Part shown: positions 26,502 through 37,950 of the stretch, in pieces
Layout: every line of letters starts with the position of its first letter
How positions within the stretch are numbered: position 1 is the first letter of the stretch
Source: Artocarpus heterophyllus
Taxonomy: Eukaryota; Streptophyta; Magnoliopsida; Rosales; Moraceae
Direction: 5' to 3'
Assembly (NCBI GenBank): GCA_025403435.1
Contig: CM046327.1
Span: 13,198,218 to 13,262,217 of the forward strand
Length of the DNA stretch: 64,000 bases
Program-made: the position numbers and the translations under genes
The notes under the pieces: generated by a model
Told to the model about the DNA's origin: nothing
The model's database searches: none
The model's input: the letters and a program-made list of their open reading frames with translations, nothing else

Positions 26502-27027
26502 GTAATTTTGTCAAAATTATTTTTTTATGTAGAAATGATGGATGAAAGACAAATACCCTTATTTTGGTTTTCACCAAAAAATTGTCTAAAAAATAAAATG
26601 ATTTTTAATTTTAACTCAATTAATGAGGTTAGAACTTCAATTATTTCATATTGATTAGAATTTTTTACAGGGATGTGAAATGATAGAACCAAATTTTGAT
26701 AAACATGGATAGAACCAAAACTTGTAACATTTGAGTATTTTACACTGTAGTAACTTTTTGCTTTTACTATAGCATGTGAGAACTTTACACAATTTGGTAA
26801 TTAAAAAGTTAGTTCTTACCATACTTACCAAACACCTTATTAATTTAGTCAAAATTATTTTTTTATGCAAATATAATAGATGAAAGACAAATACCTTTAT
26901 TTTAGTTTTTACCCAAAAAATGGTCTAAAAAAATAAAATGATTTTTAATTTTAACTCAATTAACTAGGTTAGAGCTTCAATTATTTCATACTGGTTAGGA
27001 TTTCTTACAGGGATGTGAAATGATACC
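26370..27027. repeat. Two-unit tandem duplication of about 330 bp
   Basis: Segment about 26370-26683 is repeated at about 26700-27027. Both units run from the interior of a MITE copy through 'taattaaaaagttagttctta', then 'gatgaaagacaaatacc', then 'aaaatgatttttaattttaactcaatt', and both end 'acagggatgtgaaatgata'. The units differ at scattered sites, so the duplication is not recent. Confidence 0.7.
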
Positions 27028-27087
27028 GTACGATCGAGTTCCAAGGGGGTTGACCTATAAGTCCCCTTGTTTTTTTTTTTTTTGAGA

Positions 27088-27640
27088 ATAATAAGGGTCC
27101 GTTTGGTAAATGGATTCGAATTAGTGATTTAATTTGAGTTAGTGTGATTTAAATTAGGACTTGAGTTAATGATTTAAATTGTTATTTGACGTTTGGATGT
27201 GCATTTAAGTTTTAATATGAGTATAGAATAAAATTAAAATTTGTGTTTGGAGAGGTAATGAAAATAGTTTTTAATTTATTAATAAATCTAATAAAATCTT
27301 AATGTTAATGATCTTAAAAAATATGCAATATAGATCTTGATATATTCCTCTCTTCATTAGAAACACAGTGAAAAAAGAATCATCTCAATTGGATATCAAA
27401 TGAAAAAGTTATGATTTTTTTTCCTCAAATATAGGAGAGAGAATTTTAGTTTTTACTATAACAAAGATATCCGAATATCAAAAGTTTAAGGGGACGAGAA
27501 TTCTAAAAGTTTATATTCTTGATACTCAAATACTTCAGATTTTGGGAGAAACAAACATGTATTGGAAGGATTCTTGATACTTAAATTTAAATTTGAGTCC
27601 ATTGAGTTCAAAGAATGCATAAACTAAACATACCCTAAGT
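27088..27640. mobile_element. Possible TIR element of about 545 bp
   Basis: The left edge gggtccgtttggtaaatgg and the reverse complement of the right edge (gggtatgtttagtttatgc) agree at most of the first 12 positions, and TAA lies next to both ends. The interior is AT-rich and non-coding. Compatible with a PIF/Harbinger-type MITE. Confidence 0.35.
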
Positions 27641-28103
27641 CCCTTAGTTAAGAGTCCTATTCCCAATGGACATGGAGGAACCATCAAGTTTACGTTTCCT
27701 GTGAACGGCACGTGACGGCGAGGGAGAAAAAACTATGAGCAACGGATGATGAGGGTTACAAATGCCAATTCTCAAATCAAGCGACAACGGCGTTTTGAGT
27801 AGTTTGAAAAATGGTTATCAATATTTTTGAGAGAATGAGAAAAATAAATCAAGTTTGAAATGAAATAAAAATTAATTGTTTAAGTTTAAAACAAGTTTAA
27901 TAAATAGGCTAAAAAAAACATAAATGCCAGTTTATGAACTAATTAAATTACAAAAATAACCGCAATTTAATTAGTAGCCTTTTACTTTTTTTTTTCTCCC
28001 TTACTTTTTCTTTCTTCCCTCCCGTTTCTCGCTCTTCCTTTTTCTCTCTGTTCCCTCCCATTACTCACTCTTTCCAGATTGCCAAAGGACCACTAGAGTC
28101 GGG
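27641..28103. other. Non-coding, pyrimidine-rich toward 28 kb
   Basis: A CT-rich stretch at about 27980-28075 precedes the minisatellite. It resembles a plant core-promoter or 5'-leader tract, but no gene follows. Confidence 0.35.
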
Positions 28104-28321
28104 AGGCCAAATCACAGAAGCCACGCTACCGGAGTAGCAAGGCCAAATTGCAGGAGCTGCTCGCCGTTGGAATCACGCGAGGCCGAATTGCAAGAGCTTA
28201 CTGCCAGAGTTGCGAGGCCGAATCATAGGAGTTGCATCTTCGAGTCGCGAGGCCGAAGTTGCAGGAGCTCTCTGCCGGAGTTTCGAAGCCGAAATTGCAA
28301 AAGCTTCGTTAGGAGAAAATG
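28104..28321. repeat. Six-unit 35-40 bp minisatellite
   Basis: Units begin 'aggccga' (aggccaa, aagccga) at 28104, 28140, 28180, 28215, 28250 and 28286. Each unit continues 'attgcaggagct' and 'gccggagt' with variation. The unit length of mostly 35-36 bp does not keep one reading frame, so a repeat protein is unlikely. The block is much more GC-rich than its surroundings. Confidence 0.65.
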
Positions 28322-29879
28322 CCAAAGTTGTGCGAGGAAGGAGACACCATTGTTGCAGAGGGAGGAGCCTTCAGAAGTGAAGTGCTGGCCGGAGTTGTGT
28401 GGGACAGCACGTCCTAGAGTTGTTGTCGGGCTGGAGAGAAAAGAGGAGGAGAGAGGAGGGAGAGAAGAGAGAAGGTGGACCTAGGGTTTTTTGGAGGAGA
28501 TAAAGAAGATAGGGTTAAAATTAAAAATTTTAGTGTTTAAAAATAAACATCAAATTACAAAAATGTTATATATTTTAATATTTTTAAAGTTGTGTTATTT
28601 TTTTACATTAAGTTTCGAAAGTGTGTTATATACTACAATTTCTCAACATTTTTTATGTTTTCGTAAATTAGGATGGAGGATTCAAACTTTTCACTTTTAG
28701 GTAGATTTGAGTGTAGTTTTACTACTAGGCTATGCTTACAACCACGTTATACACGTTTTTTTGGTACTCACATTTTTATACGTTGTATTTTGAGATTGTT
28801 AAAAAACTAATAACTTATATTTTAAACTATTACAATGTTACATAAAGTCATCAACTTATGTTTGACTTCTATAAGATATATAGAAGCATTGATTAGAATC
28901 AATTAGTTTAAACCAATTGGTTAAAAATATCATAATATACGATTTTATACGTTGTATTTTGAGATTGTTAAAAAACTATAACTAATATTCTAAACTATTA
29001 TATTGTTATATGAAGTTGTCAATTTATTTTTGACTTCTTATAGGATGTTTAAGAGCATTAATCAGAATCAATTGGTTTGAACTAATTGGTTAAAAACATT
29101 ATAATCTGTGAGAACTTTACATTGTAGCTTACTCTTTTTTTACACTACAGCACATGAGAGCTTTACATTGTAGTCACCAAAAATTTTGATTGAAATTGAT
29201 AATGTCAAACATCCTTTAGGCAACTGTCTGTTGTGACTTGTAAAACTTTAAAGACCATTTGGTTCATAGGTTTGAACAGAAAGTTTGAATGAAAATTTAA
29301 ACTTTTTTGAAAAAAAACTGTAATAAAATGGTTCAAATTATGGTTCAAACCTATAAGCCAAACACATGTAAGAGTAGTCTTTCTGATCAATGCAATATTT
29401 TCTTGAAAGGTAATCAACTATATATAGACAAAGTTGATAATTTATGGTTAACAGAATCCAAAAACTTTGACATAACAAATGGACATTTGGCAAACAGTAT
29501 ATATTGAGCATAAATTGACAATATGAAAGTATATATAAAATAACAATAACCCAAAATAGAAAGTGTAATTTACTAATAACATCAAAATATAAGGTACAAA
29601 AATATAAATTTTCCTTTCAAGAGATGAGGTTATTTTTTTATCCAATCTTTTTTCATCTAATTTTGAAATTTTGGGCTACTAAGTTTCCAAACTTCTATTT
29701 TCTTGACACTTGAGCTTCCAATTTAAAAATTTGAATAATTGGATTCTTATACTCTCATTTTGTTATAACACAAGTCTCTCAAAACTTCTTCTTCCTCCTC
29801 TATTTATTTTTTTTATTTTACTAAAGAGTCGCTTAAAAATAAGGGGCGACGAATAATATGTTTTTCATTCATGTATTAT
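28322..29879. other. Intergenic; internal repeat of a 'gttgtattttgagattgtt' segment
   Basis: A purine-rich run at 28430-28475 follows the minisatellite. Segments about 28770-28930 and 28945-29100 are related: both contain 'cgttgtattttgagattgttaaaaaacta' type text and 'aatcaattggttt'. A diverged MITE-family copy lies at about 29105-29219. No gene is supported. Confidence 0.4.
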
Positions 29880-30038
29880 GATGGTTTTGTACACTGGTAT
29901 ATAGGGAGGAAAGGCAATTAGACTCCTAAAGAATAAGGCCTATAATTAAGCTAAATATGACATGTTCACACCATATAAAACTATAATAACTCTAAATTAG
30001 GAAACAATTACAAATGAGATCATTTGATAATCTCAACA
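29880..30038 (-). repeat. 3' LTR remnant of a copia element
   Basis: Read on the minus strand, an LTR starts at 30038 with TGTTGAGATTATC, directly preceded by a purine tract (aacttaagaggga, complement of 30039-30052). The distal end of the LTR is not clearly defined. Confidence 0.5.
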
Positions 30039-32765
30039 CTCCCTCTTAAGTTGGTGCAAAGATATTACACGTGCCTAACTTGTCCAAAAACTTTGAGAAC
30101 AGTCGATTTGAGACTATTCTGGTGAGAATGTAGGTCAATTGATCTTTAGATCGAATCTTTGGCAACTCTTTAGAATCTTTTCACCCAATTTCTCCTTGAT
30201 AAAGAATTTGTCTACCTCGACATGCTTTGTACGATTGTACACTGAACTAGATTATGAGCTATATCACATTCTACTTTATTATCATAATATAGTTGAATTA
30301 TTTGCCTTGAAGAATAGTCCAAGTCTTGTAAGAGTAGGCTTAACCATAATGCTTCACAAAGTTCAAGTGCCATAGCTCTAAAATTAGCTTTTGTAATCAA
30401 ACAAGCAACAACATTCCATTTCTTGCTTCTCCAAGTCATGAGATTACCACCCACAAAGGTAGAATTACCTGAAGTGGATAGTATGTCATTTATTGATTCA
30501 ACTCAATCAGCATCAGTATATGCATTAATCTTTGGATAATCTATATTCTTAGAGAACAAAATTCCTTTTCAAGGAGAAGACTTCAGATACCACAAAATGC
30601 ACATAATTGCATTCATGTGTTGCTCTCCAGAATTATGTATAAATTAGTCGACAACACTCAATGTATAAGCAAGATTTGGCCTTGTGTATGTTAAGTACAT
30701 CAATCTTCTACAGGTCTCTAGTATCTCCCTTTATCAGCTGGTACTTGTTTAGACTCAACGCACAACTTCAAACCTTCTTTAAATGGTGTATCGGCTGTTT
30801 AACATGCTGACATTCCAGTCTCCTTCAAAATATCTAAGGCATATTTTGTTTAAGATAAAAAGATTTTGTTATTACATCGAGACACTTCTCTATCCCAAGA
30901 AAATATTTTAAACGACCTAGATCTTTCCTTTCAAATTCTCTAGACAAGTATGCCTTAAGTGCTTTCCTCTCTTTTGTATCATTCCCTGTAACTACCATGT
31001 CATCTACACATATAATAAGTGCAGTGATCTTATCCTGTTGTTTCTTCAAGAATAAGGTGTGGTCTGAATTGCACTTATGGTAGCCAAAGTGTATCATAAT
31101 TTTCTGAACCTTTCCAAACCATGCTCTCTGAGACTGTTTCAGCCTATACAATGACTTCTTCAACTTGCACACCTTCTAAGTATGCCTTTCTGGTACCATG
31201 CATCTTAGTGGAAGATCCATGTAGACTTCTTTAAATAATTCGCGATGTAGAAAGGTGTTTTTGTTATAGTTGTTAGAAAAATGACAATTGGATGAATGAG
31301 AAATTGATGCTCATTAGTGGAGATTAATGGAGGTCATAAACCTCATATTGTAACACCCAAAGGCATGGATTAATAGGTGATTATGAGCTTCATAATCACC
31401 TATTATGGAGGGTTACAACCAATGGTTTAATGGGAGATTATGAGCACCATTATCATAATTATGAGCTTCATAATCATAAAAATGGAGGGTTACAACCAAT
31501 GGTTTAATGGGAGATTATAAGCACCATTATCATGGAAAATGGAAGGTTGCAACCAATGTCATTATGCACATAAATTCTGAATAATGCCTCATTATAATGT
31601 GGATTGTAACGTATATTCTCTTAAGTCTATATAATGAACTCTCCCCCACATGTTTGAGACACACACAAATACATAGAATTTGCACTCACCAAGTCATAGA
31701 CTTTTTCCTTTGTTTTTCAAGTTCCATCTAGTTTTTGTTGTAGTAGTTTTTGGTGATAGAAGAAAAGGCAGTTTCAAGTTCGATGGAAACGGTATCCGAT
31801 AGTGCTGAAGATTCCGTTGTTAGTCGTTGTATCCTGGGAGATAGACGTCCGTCGAATTCTCGTGCACAACCGGAGGGGACGAATCTATTTTAAGAAAAGC
31901 GTGACCTACACGTGCCTCGACCATTTTTCATCTAATTTCCACGTTACGTTGCTTCAATTGAAGGTTTTGTTGTATATGTTTTCTTTATTTTCTATTTTTT
32001 TTTCAATTGTAACCTGTTCATATTATTCATATTACATGCTATGTATATAAAATTTTTAACAATAGTGACCAGTCCAATTTGTAGCTAAAGACGACAATAC
32101 TTGAACCGTGTTGATTTTGGCTACAGGTGCAAATGTTTATGTATAATTGATTCCATAGGTTTGAGTGTACCCTTTTTCTGCCAATCTTACTTTAAAGTGT
32201 TCAATTGTACCATTTGCTTTGCATTTCATGGTGTAAATCCATCGACACCCAAGCAATTCTTTCCTAAGGAATGATCACTGAATTCTCACGTTTCATTTTT
32301 TTTTTTTTGCAAGGATTCATCTCCTCGTTCATAGCAGCTTTCCATCTTGGATGAGTGAAGGGTTCCTACACCCTGTCGGGAATAGATATAGTAGATAATT
32401 GATTCACAAATGACATTCAGACAAGCAATGGATAGACACATAACGACTCATGAGATATTTGACTTTATTAGACAATTCAAGTTCATACGTGGGTTTAAAA
32501 ATGCCTTTGGTCTGACGTTATGGTAACTATTTTCTGATTGGCTCAGGGTCATCCTCAAAGGACGATTGATTTGATATGTTCAATGGAGGTCAAGCTGCAT
32601 TTTGTGGAAGAGAAAGCTCAAACAAGAACCGAGGCGGAGGAAAAAATATATCTTCAATTTTAGAGTGTTCCTCCTTACTTTGATCCAAAGGTGTACCTTC
32701 TCACCAACTTGCTTCACAGTACTCATAGCAAGCAACCTGTCTAATTATTTTCAAGATATAACAAA
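30039..32765 (-). pseudogene. Decayed Ty1/copia pol (RT and RNase H), split by a solo LTR
   Basis: The minus-strand frame 31172-30834 reads KLKKSLYRLKQSQRAW, then CVDDMVVTGND (the copia YVDDM-type RT active site) and a GRLKYFLGIE stretch. Frame 30454-30212 continues with RNase H features (GGNLMTWRSKK, LYYDNK, AHN). Frames between are interrupted. Sequence beyond 32067 up to about 32765 reads like the upstream RT/integrase linker region of the same element. A 791-bp solo LTR is inserted at 31271. The element is inactive. Confidence 0.75.
31271..32061 (+). mobile_element. Solo LTR (791 bp) with perfect 5-bp target duplication
   Basis: Starts TGTTAGAAAAATG and ends TTTTTAACA. ATAGT flanks it on both sides (31266-31270 and 32062-32066). 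A TATA-like 'tctatataatgaac' near 31627 suggests plus orientation. The interior has two copies of a 'ggagggttacaaccaatggt' block (from about 31406 and 31484) and small palindromes such as gattatgagcttcataatc. It lies inside the copia pol relic, so it is the younger insertion. Confidence 0.85.
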
Positions 32766-33950
32766 TTGAATAAATAAAAAAATCACTCGTGTATATGACA
32801 TTGTAAAATAAAAAGATTACAAATTAAAAAGATTAAAAAGGAACAGATCTCAAATTTTACACATTATATGTAATACAAGAATATACTCAAAATTATATAT
32901 TTTATAGAACATTATGCATACTATATTTGATTTAAAAAAAAAAAGATGCAGGTAATTAGATAATAGGGAAAACCTAAACACATTTGTTCTGTACTGAGTC
33001 AAAATTTCAACCTATTTAGCCCGTAATAATGCACTTGATTGGACGAGGTTTATCACCACCCTATTTTACGTGGATTCCACTTGTAAAATTATCTCTTTAT
33101 CGCAACCCTTTTATTTTTCGTTAGTTTACTAATTTCAAAACTATCATGTGAAAATTATTTTCATTATAAGATTCTATTTCCTTTTACAGCAGTGTATCTC
33201 TATCGATAATGTGTATTTTTAATTTTTAAATCTTATCAAAATCACATAAAATGAAAAAAAAAATGTAAAATTGATAAAATCTAATAAAGATTTGAAAGTT
33301 CAAAATTATAAATTATTGATGGATTACTTTTTCATTCTCTACAAAATATTGTGATAATAATGATAATTTAATAGAACTTAATAAAAATTTGCTATTTTTT
33401 TGTTGGACTATAAAAGTTGTTAGTTAAAAATTGGGTTCTTCTTATATGAGCTTCACACCCTAGAACTAGCAAAGAATTCTCGTTCTTTAAATTGTCTACT
33501 TCTATTTGCTATTTCTTACTAGTCACTAGCTTAGAAGAAGAGGCAAACATGTGTTGTTACGCCAAAACAAACAACACAAAACCTTCACTTTAAGTTCGTA
33601 ATTCATTCTAAAAAGGAGTAAAAGATTTTTTTTTATTTTTAATAAAGTAAACATCAACACAGCAGCAAAAGTATATGAAAGTTCATCAACTTAAACATGA
33701 TTCAAAATTTAGTTTGGAGCCAAACCCAAAAAAAAAAAAAAAAAAAGTTATTACTCCTGTTAGTGTTGGCGTAATTAATTTTTTTTAGCTCTTAAAAAGG
33801 ATAAAGTTGCTTTTTTCCTTGTTCCCACATTTAAGGTAAAGGCATTTTAATAATAACAACGACTTTTTACTTTAAACCTCTGAAATCACTGTTGACCTAT
33901 GCTTTTTTCTCTTTTCGAAAACGACTATTGAGAGCATAGGCTAGATGTGC
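32766..33950. other. AT-rich spacer, nothing recognisable
   Basis: No gene or repeat structure was identified between the copia relic and the LTR retrotransposon. Confidence 0.5.
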
Positions 33951-33955
33951 ATCAC

Positions 33956-36345
33956 TGTAACGCCCCTATATGGGGGTTAACAGTTTTTAATGAGATAAAA
34001 TAAAAATAAATAATAAAAGTAAAACCTTAAAAATAAAATTTGCCCGGGACTTAAATGAAAACTCTCAACTCAAAAATAAAAATATAAACTATAAATAAAC
34101 CACAGTTTTAATGTAGCACCTTAAATTTAATAATATAAACTGTTGTCATCATCATTTTAACCCTCAACACATTATAATACAGTCACAGAAAGTAACAATT
34201 GATGCTTACATTATCATGAAGAACATTCTCAACGATTGAAGCAGTCCCAATGTAATATAGTTACATCACTTCCTCAACTATATTTCTCGTAGCCACCTCA
34301 CACTTAGTGAGTCCTGAAAAGATATAAACATAAGGGAATGAGCAACACTATGCTCAGTAGAGAAAGCCATTACTCACCTCTATCATTACCACATTAAAAC
34401 CTGCATGGTTAGTAGGTTACATCATATTCCAGATTATGAGGTTTATTATGATCACATCTTATGGATACCGTAGTTAATCATTACCAAGTGTCATAATTAC
34501 ACAATTATACAAATATTACCAATCATCATTGTTCCTAGGTATCCATGTTAAATTGAGTATCACTCAACTCATCGAAACCCAAATGGGCGCACTTGATCAC
34601 CCTATAAACATTCCAAGGGTGTTCCGATGAGGGGACATCAAGCCCCGAGTCCTCACCAAGTCGATTCCTGTACAGTGTGTTCTGGGACTTTCAACCCAAG
34701 GAAGCGTCATCGCCTTCCCCCTATTTTACCTTTTAGGGTATTCATGCCCAAGGACGTAACCGTCGCCCTCTTCATGTCTCACAATTTCTCTATATTGAAT
34801 CATTATCAATAGAGTTAGTTTTCCTAACCATGCTTCTCAATTTATAACATGTGTCAATTCATTATGTTCCTCGCCGTACAATACAAGACGAGTCCATGTC
34901 ATAGTTTCATATGTGATAATCATATAATATCAGTTCAACATAGATATATATATTGCGGCAAAACAATCAATTTTAATTCTATAAAAACCTTACAAAAGAT
35001 GAGTAATAGAATCCCTACCTTTCAAGCTTATCAACAGTCTCTTAATCCTGGAATCAATTAACGTTAGCTCCATACTCCCTTGATCCTGAACTCCAAGCAA
35101 AACAGATCCAGTTGTATCTCGCTGTATCTACGAAGCATCCTCTGTAGTGCTCCTCGAGCGACTATGAATGGCTAGGAATGCTTCCTGGAGATCATACATT
35201 CTTGAAAACGTCATTCTGGACTCCGATACTGCTGTTTGAATCGCCTCGATTCGCGTGCAGTCGGTACCGGATGATTTTCATCGGAGTGGAATTTGCTCAA
35301 ACGGAGGTCACCATTGCATCCAGAGCATCGAAACGAGTCAGGAGGCGGTCTCGGATCTTCGATCGGAGGTCCGGATCACAAAATCCCATTTTGGCCTTTG
35401 ACCGGCCGTTGACCGGCGTTGACCACCGTTGACCGGCGTTGACCGACTTTGACCGTCGTTGACCGGCGTCAATCGGGGTCCGTTGGCAGCTGGGCTCGGG
35501 CCTACCCCCCCTAAATCGACCCTTCTGAGTCCAATGGCGGGGTCAATTTCACCCAATTCTGCCTCTAACATAGCGGGTCGTGAAGTACAACGTCGGTAGA
35601 AATGGATGAGCTCCGATCTTGATTCTCCGACGATGGAAACCTGAAATTGGCTGAGGGCTTTTGCTACCCATCCTCCTATGAGCATTTCCCCTCATCCAAT
35701 TTGAAGAAACGTGGCTGGGAAGAGCCAAAACGGAGACTCCCGCGGCGGTTGACGGCGGCGTTGGCCGTTCTCCGGCGAAACCGGCTCCTTCCGTGCAATT
35801 GATCGAGGGGTTTTACTCCCCTTGATCCTCTGAACTCATTGGGAGGGGTGGTGTCAGTCACCTCCTCCGGCAAGGCGGAGTTCCACCATGGGGGCGGCGG
35901 TGCACGGCGGCAATAGACGGGCGGAGCAATCCGGCGGTTGTTGAGCTTCCACCAAGGGTGGGTTTTGTTCCTCTCATCACGGTGGTCGTGTAGGAACAAG
36001 AATCACGTCGATCGGACGTCGGACGACGAAGATATCTCGTCGGAAAGAAATGGGTTTTGCCGCCACTTTGGGCGGCGCGTGTGGTCTCCTCCGGCGGCGT
36101 TTTGGGCGGCGCGGCACCTCGTTGGACTCAGCTCGTCGAGAGCTTTCCATTGGTGCGGGAGGTGTCGAAAACGGATGCCGAAATCTCAGACGATCTTTGA
36201 GGAGAGAGAGAGAGAATTTTTTAGAGAGAGAAAGTAGAGAGAGAGAGAGTTTCGAATTATGAGAGATTTTCTGATTTTTTTTATATATATACTAGGTAAT
36301 TAATCTAATTACCTTAATACCCTTAGGAGAATAACGGGTGTCACA
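33956..36345 (-). repeat. 3' LTR (2,390 bp) of the LOG-carrying element
   Basis: Same length as the copy at 40604-42993, at a constant offset of 6,648 bp, with no difference in the segments compared. It is AT-rich in one half and GC-rich in the other (about 35170-36200, with several CGGCG words). It contains the W-box array and, near 36290, the TATA-like run of the element's promoter. Small open frames in the GC-rich half have no recognisable domain. Confidence 0.93.
35398..35464. promoter_or_regulatory. Array of seven W-box cores at about 10-bp spacing (3' LTR)
   Basis: TTGACC occurs at 35398, 35409, 35419, 35429, 35439, 35449 and 35459, then an inverted TTGACG-type site at 35467-35472. TTGAC(C/T) is the WRKY-factor W-box. 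Spacing close to one helical turn would place all sites on one face of DNA. In element orientation the array lies about 0.9 kb inside the LTR, downstream of the TATA-like box, so it could act as a downstream or intragenic enhancer or be a mere tandem repeat. Confidence 0.6.
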
Positions 36346-36360
36346 GCTCTACCCCCCTTA
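36346..36360 (-). other. Polypurine tract
   Basis: The minus strand reads TAAGGGGGGTAGAGC immediately before the 3' LTR (TGTGACACCC from 36345). This is the second-strand priming site of plant LTR elements. Confidence 0.9.
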
Positions 36361-37299
36361 AAGAAATTTCGTCCTCGAAATTCCAATTTTAGTAATACTA
36401 GTAAAAATTATGATTCCACTATGATTCCAATTCTGAGTCTAAACCGTTAATGTTCTTTGTCCTCCAAATTTAAGTTATCGTAACTCCACTTATTTACTTG
36501 CATAATAAATCTTACTCCTAAATCCCTCAAGAGAGTATTTCTGACAAGTTTCAACTTATAACACCGTATAATAGTCTAAGAATCTGATCAGGCATACATA
36601 TTGACCATACCATGATTCCAGTCCTTCATTGTCCATGGACTGTGATTTACAATCACATTTAAGGAGATTGCCAGAGAAATTTTATATACTTCATCTTTAG
36701 GTTCCTTTCCCTTTTTAAGTAAGGAAAAGTCAAATATATTTGATTTCATACCTCAACTAATAAACTAAAACATAATCATAAAACATATATCACAAACACT
36801 TATATTCAAAACCATACATTAAACTTATTCATAGAGATATTAAACGGAATCTCAGAGTTGCAAACATACCCGACATATTTTTCATTAAACAGCTATCCTC
36901 ATGACACAAACATTCAATCCAAATAATATACTCATATTTCATATGGAATATCCCCATAACTGACTCTGGTACTTCCACATAATATTAACAGAATATTACA
37001 CATTACAAACATAATACGGATACGTTTCGAGAGTACAAGGCACTCCGTATACCAGCTATCCATATCATGCATGCTTAGAGGATACAAAAACATCGATAAA
37101 CAAAAGATCGGACCTTAAGAAGGATGCGTTTCGAGAGCATCAAGTACTCCGTATCCAGCCATCCCGGCATTAGGCTCAATGAATCTAAAAGATTGAACAA
37201 CAACGTACCACAAGAAACACAGAATACAAGGCAAACGGTTATTCGTAACACACGAAATACGGACACACATGCCTACATGCCAAAGATAAAACAAAAAGA
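36361..37299 (-). other. Non-coding internal region between LOG ORF and polypurine tract
   Basis: About 0.94 kb without a recognisable domain. It would form the 3' part of the element transcript. It contains two similar 'gatacgtttcgagag' / 'gatgcgtttcgagag' blocks at about 37019-37060 and 37123-37160. Confidence 0.5.
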
Positions 37300-37950
37300 T
37301 TACAGATGGAGATTCAAATCAATTGGCCGCTCCCGGCTTTCCCTTTCCCATTCAAGCTTGGATGTTGCAGTGTCGGATTCTGGATGTATGATTTGCATTT
37401 TATCTATCAATTCCTCAGCTGTTGAAGCAGTGACAAAGATTTGTCTCTCCGATTCTGTAGTGATGTTTTCTTCCACAGCGTAATCTAGAAATTTCAAAAG
37501 ACCGTCATAAAAACCCTTTACGTTCAGCAGTCCCAAAGGTTTGGAATAAAAGCCCAACAATTGCCCACAAGCAACTATAAATATTTCCTCAAGAGTACCT
37601 AGACCACCAGGTAATGCTATAAAAGCATCAGAATTATAGATTATGTCTTTAAAATTTTTAGGGATACTCCTGACTCCTTCTCCCTTACCTATGGCTTCCT
37701 TACAAAGGTTTCCTTCAACTGGAATATGAGGCCAAATTCTTACATCAGTAGCGTCGCTAGACCTAGCTGCTAGTGCCATATTTACCATCATTTTTATACT
37801 ACCACCCCCATAGATTATGTTAATCTCCTTGCGTGCTAGGACTTGCCCTAAGTGATTTGCAGCTTCTAAATAAGCTTTATCTTTTCCAAGGCTGGAACCA
37901 CAAAAGACACAGACATTCTTTATTTTCTTCGTGGACTGGGAGGTAGACAT
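37300..37950 (-). CDS. LOG-like cytokinin riboside 5'-monophosphate phosphoribohydrolase family protein (216 aa)
   Basis: LOG enzymes release active cytokinin bases from their ribotides. The ATG at 37950 gives 216 aa, the usual LOG length; an upstream in-frame extension has no ATG. Seen: VCVFCGSS at 13-20, YGGGS at 47-51, SDAFIALPGGLGTLEE at 107-122, the LOG signature PGGxGTxxE, then KPLGLLNVKGFYDGLL and TASTAEELIDK near the end. The C-terminal half is close to plant LOGs, so the source is probably a host gene. It is intronless, whereas plant LOG genes normally have several introns, which points to capture of a spliced mRNA. Oddities: the MHxRK substrate-binding motif expected before SDAFIALPGG reads IPKNFK, the GLMG after YGGGS reads KMMV, and the protein ends in DLNLHL, an LxLxL pattern. 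Activity is therefore uncertain. It lies second in the element, 643 bp after the Cys-rich ORF. Confidence 0.85.
   Translation of the reverse strand: MSTSQSTKKIKNVCVFCGSSLGKDKAYLEAANHLGQVLARKEINIIYGGGSIKMMVNMALAARSSDATDVRIWPHIPVEGNLCKEAIGKGEGVRSIPKNFKDIIYNSDAFIALPGGLGTLEEIFIVACGQLLGFYSKPLGLLNVKGFYDGLLKFLDYAVEENITTESERQIFVTASTAEELIDKMQIIHPESDTATSKLEWERESRERPIDLNLHL

Noticed and set aside
35338..36262. Small open frames in the GC-rich half of each LTR (for example 35338-35685 and 35676-35999 on the minus strand)
   Set aside because: They overlap on both strands, have no recognisable domain, and are explained by high GC content reducing stop codons.
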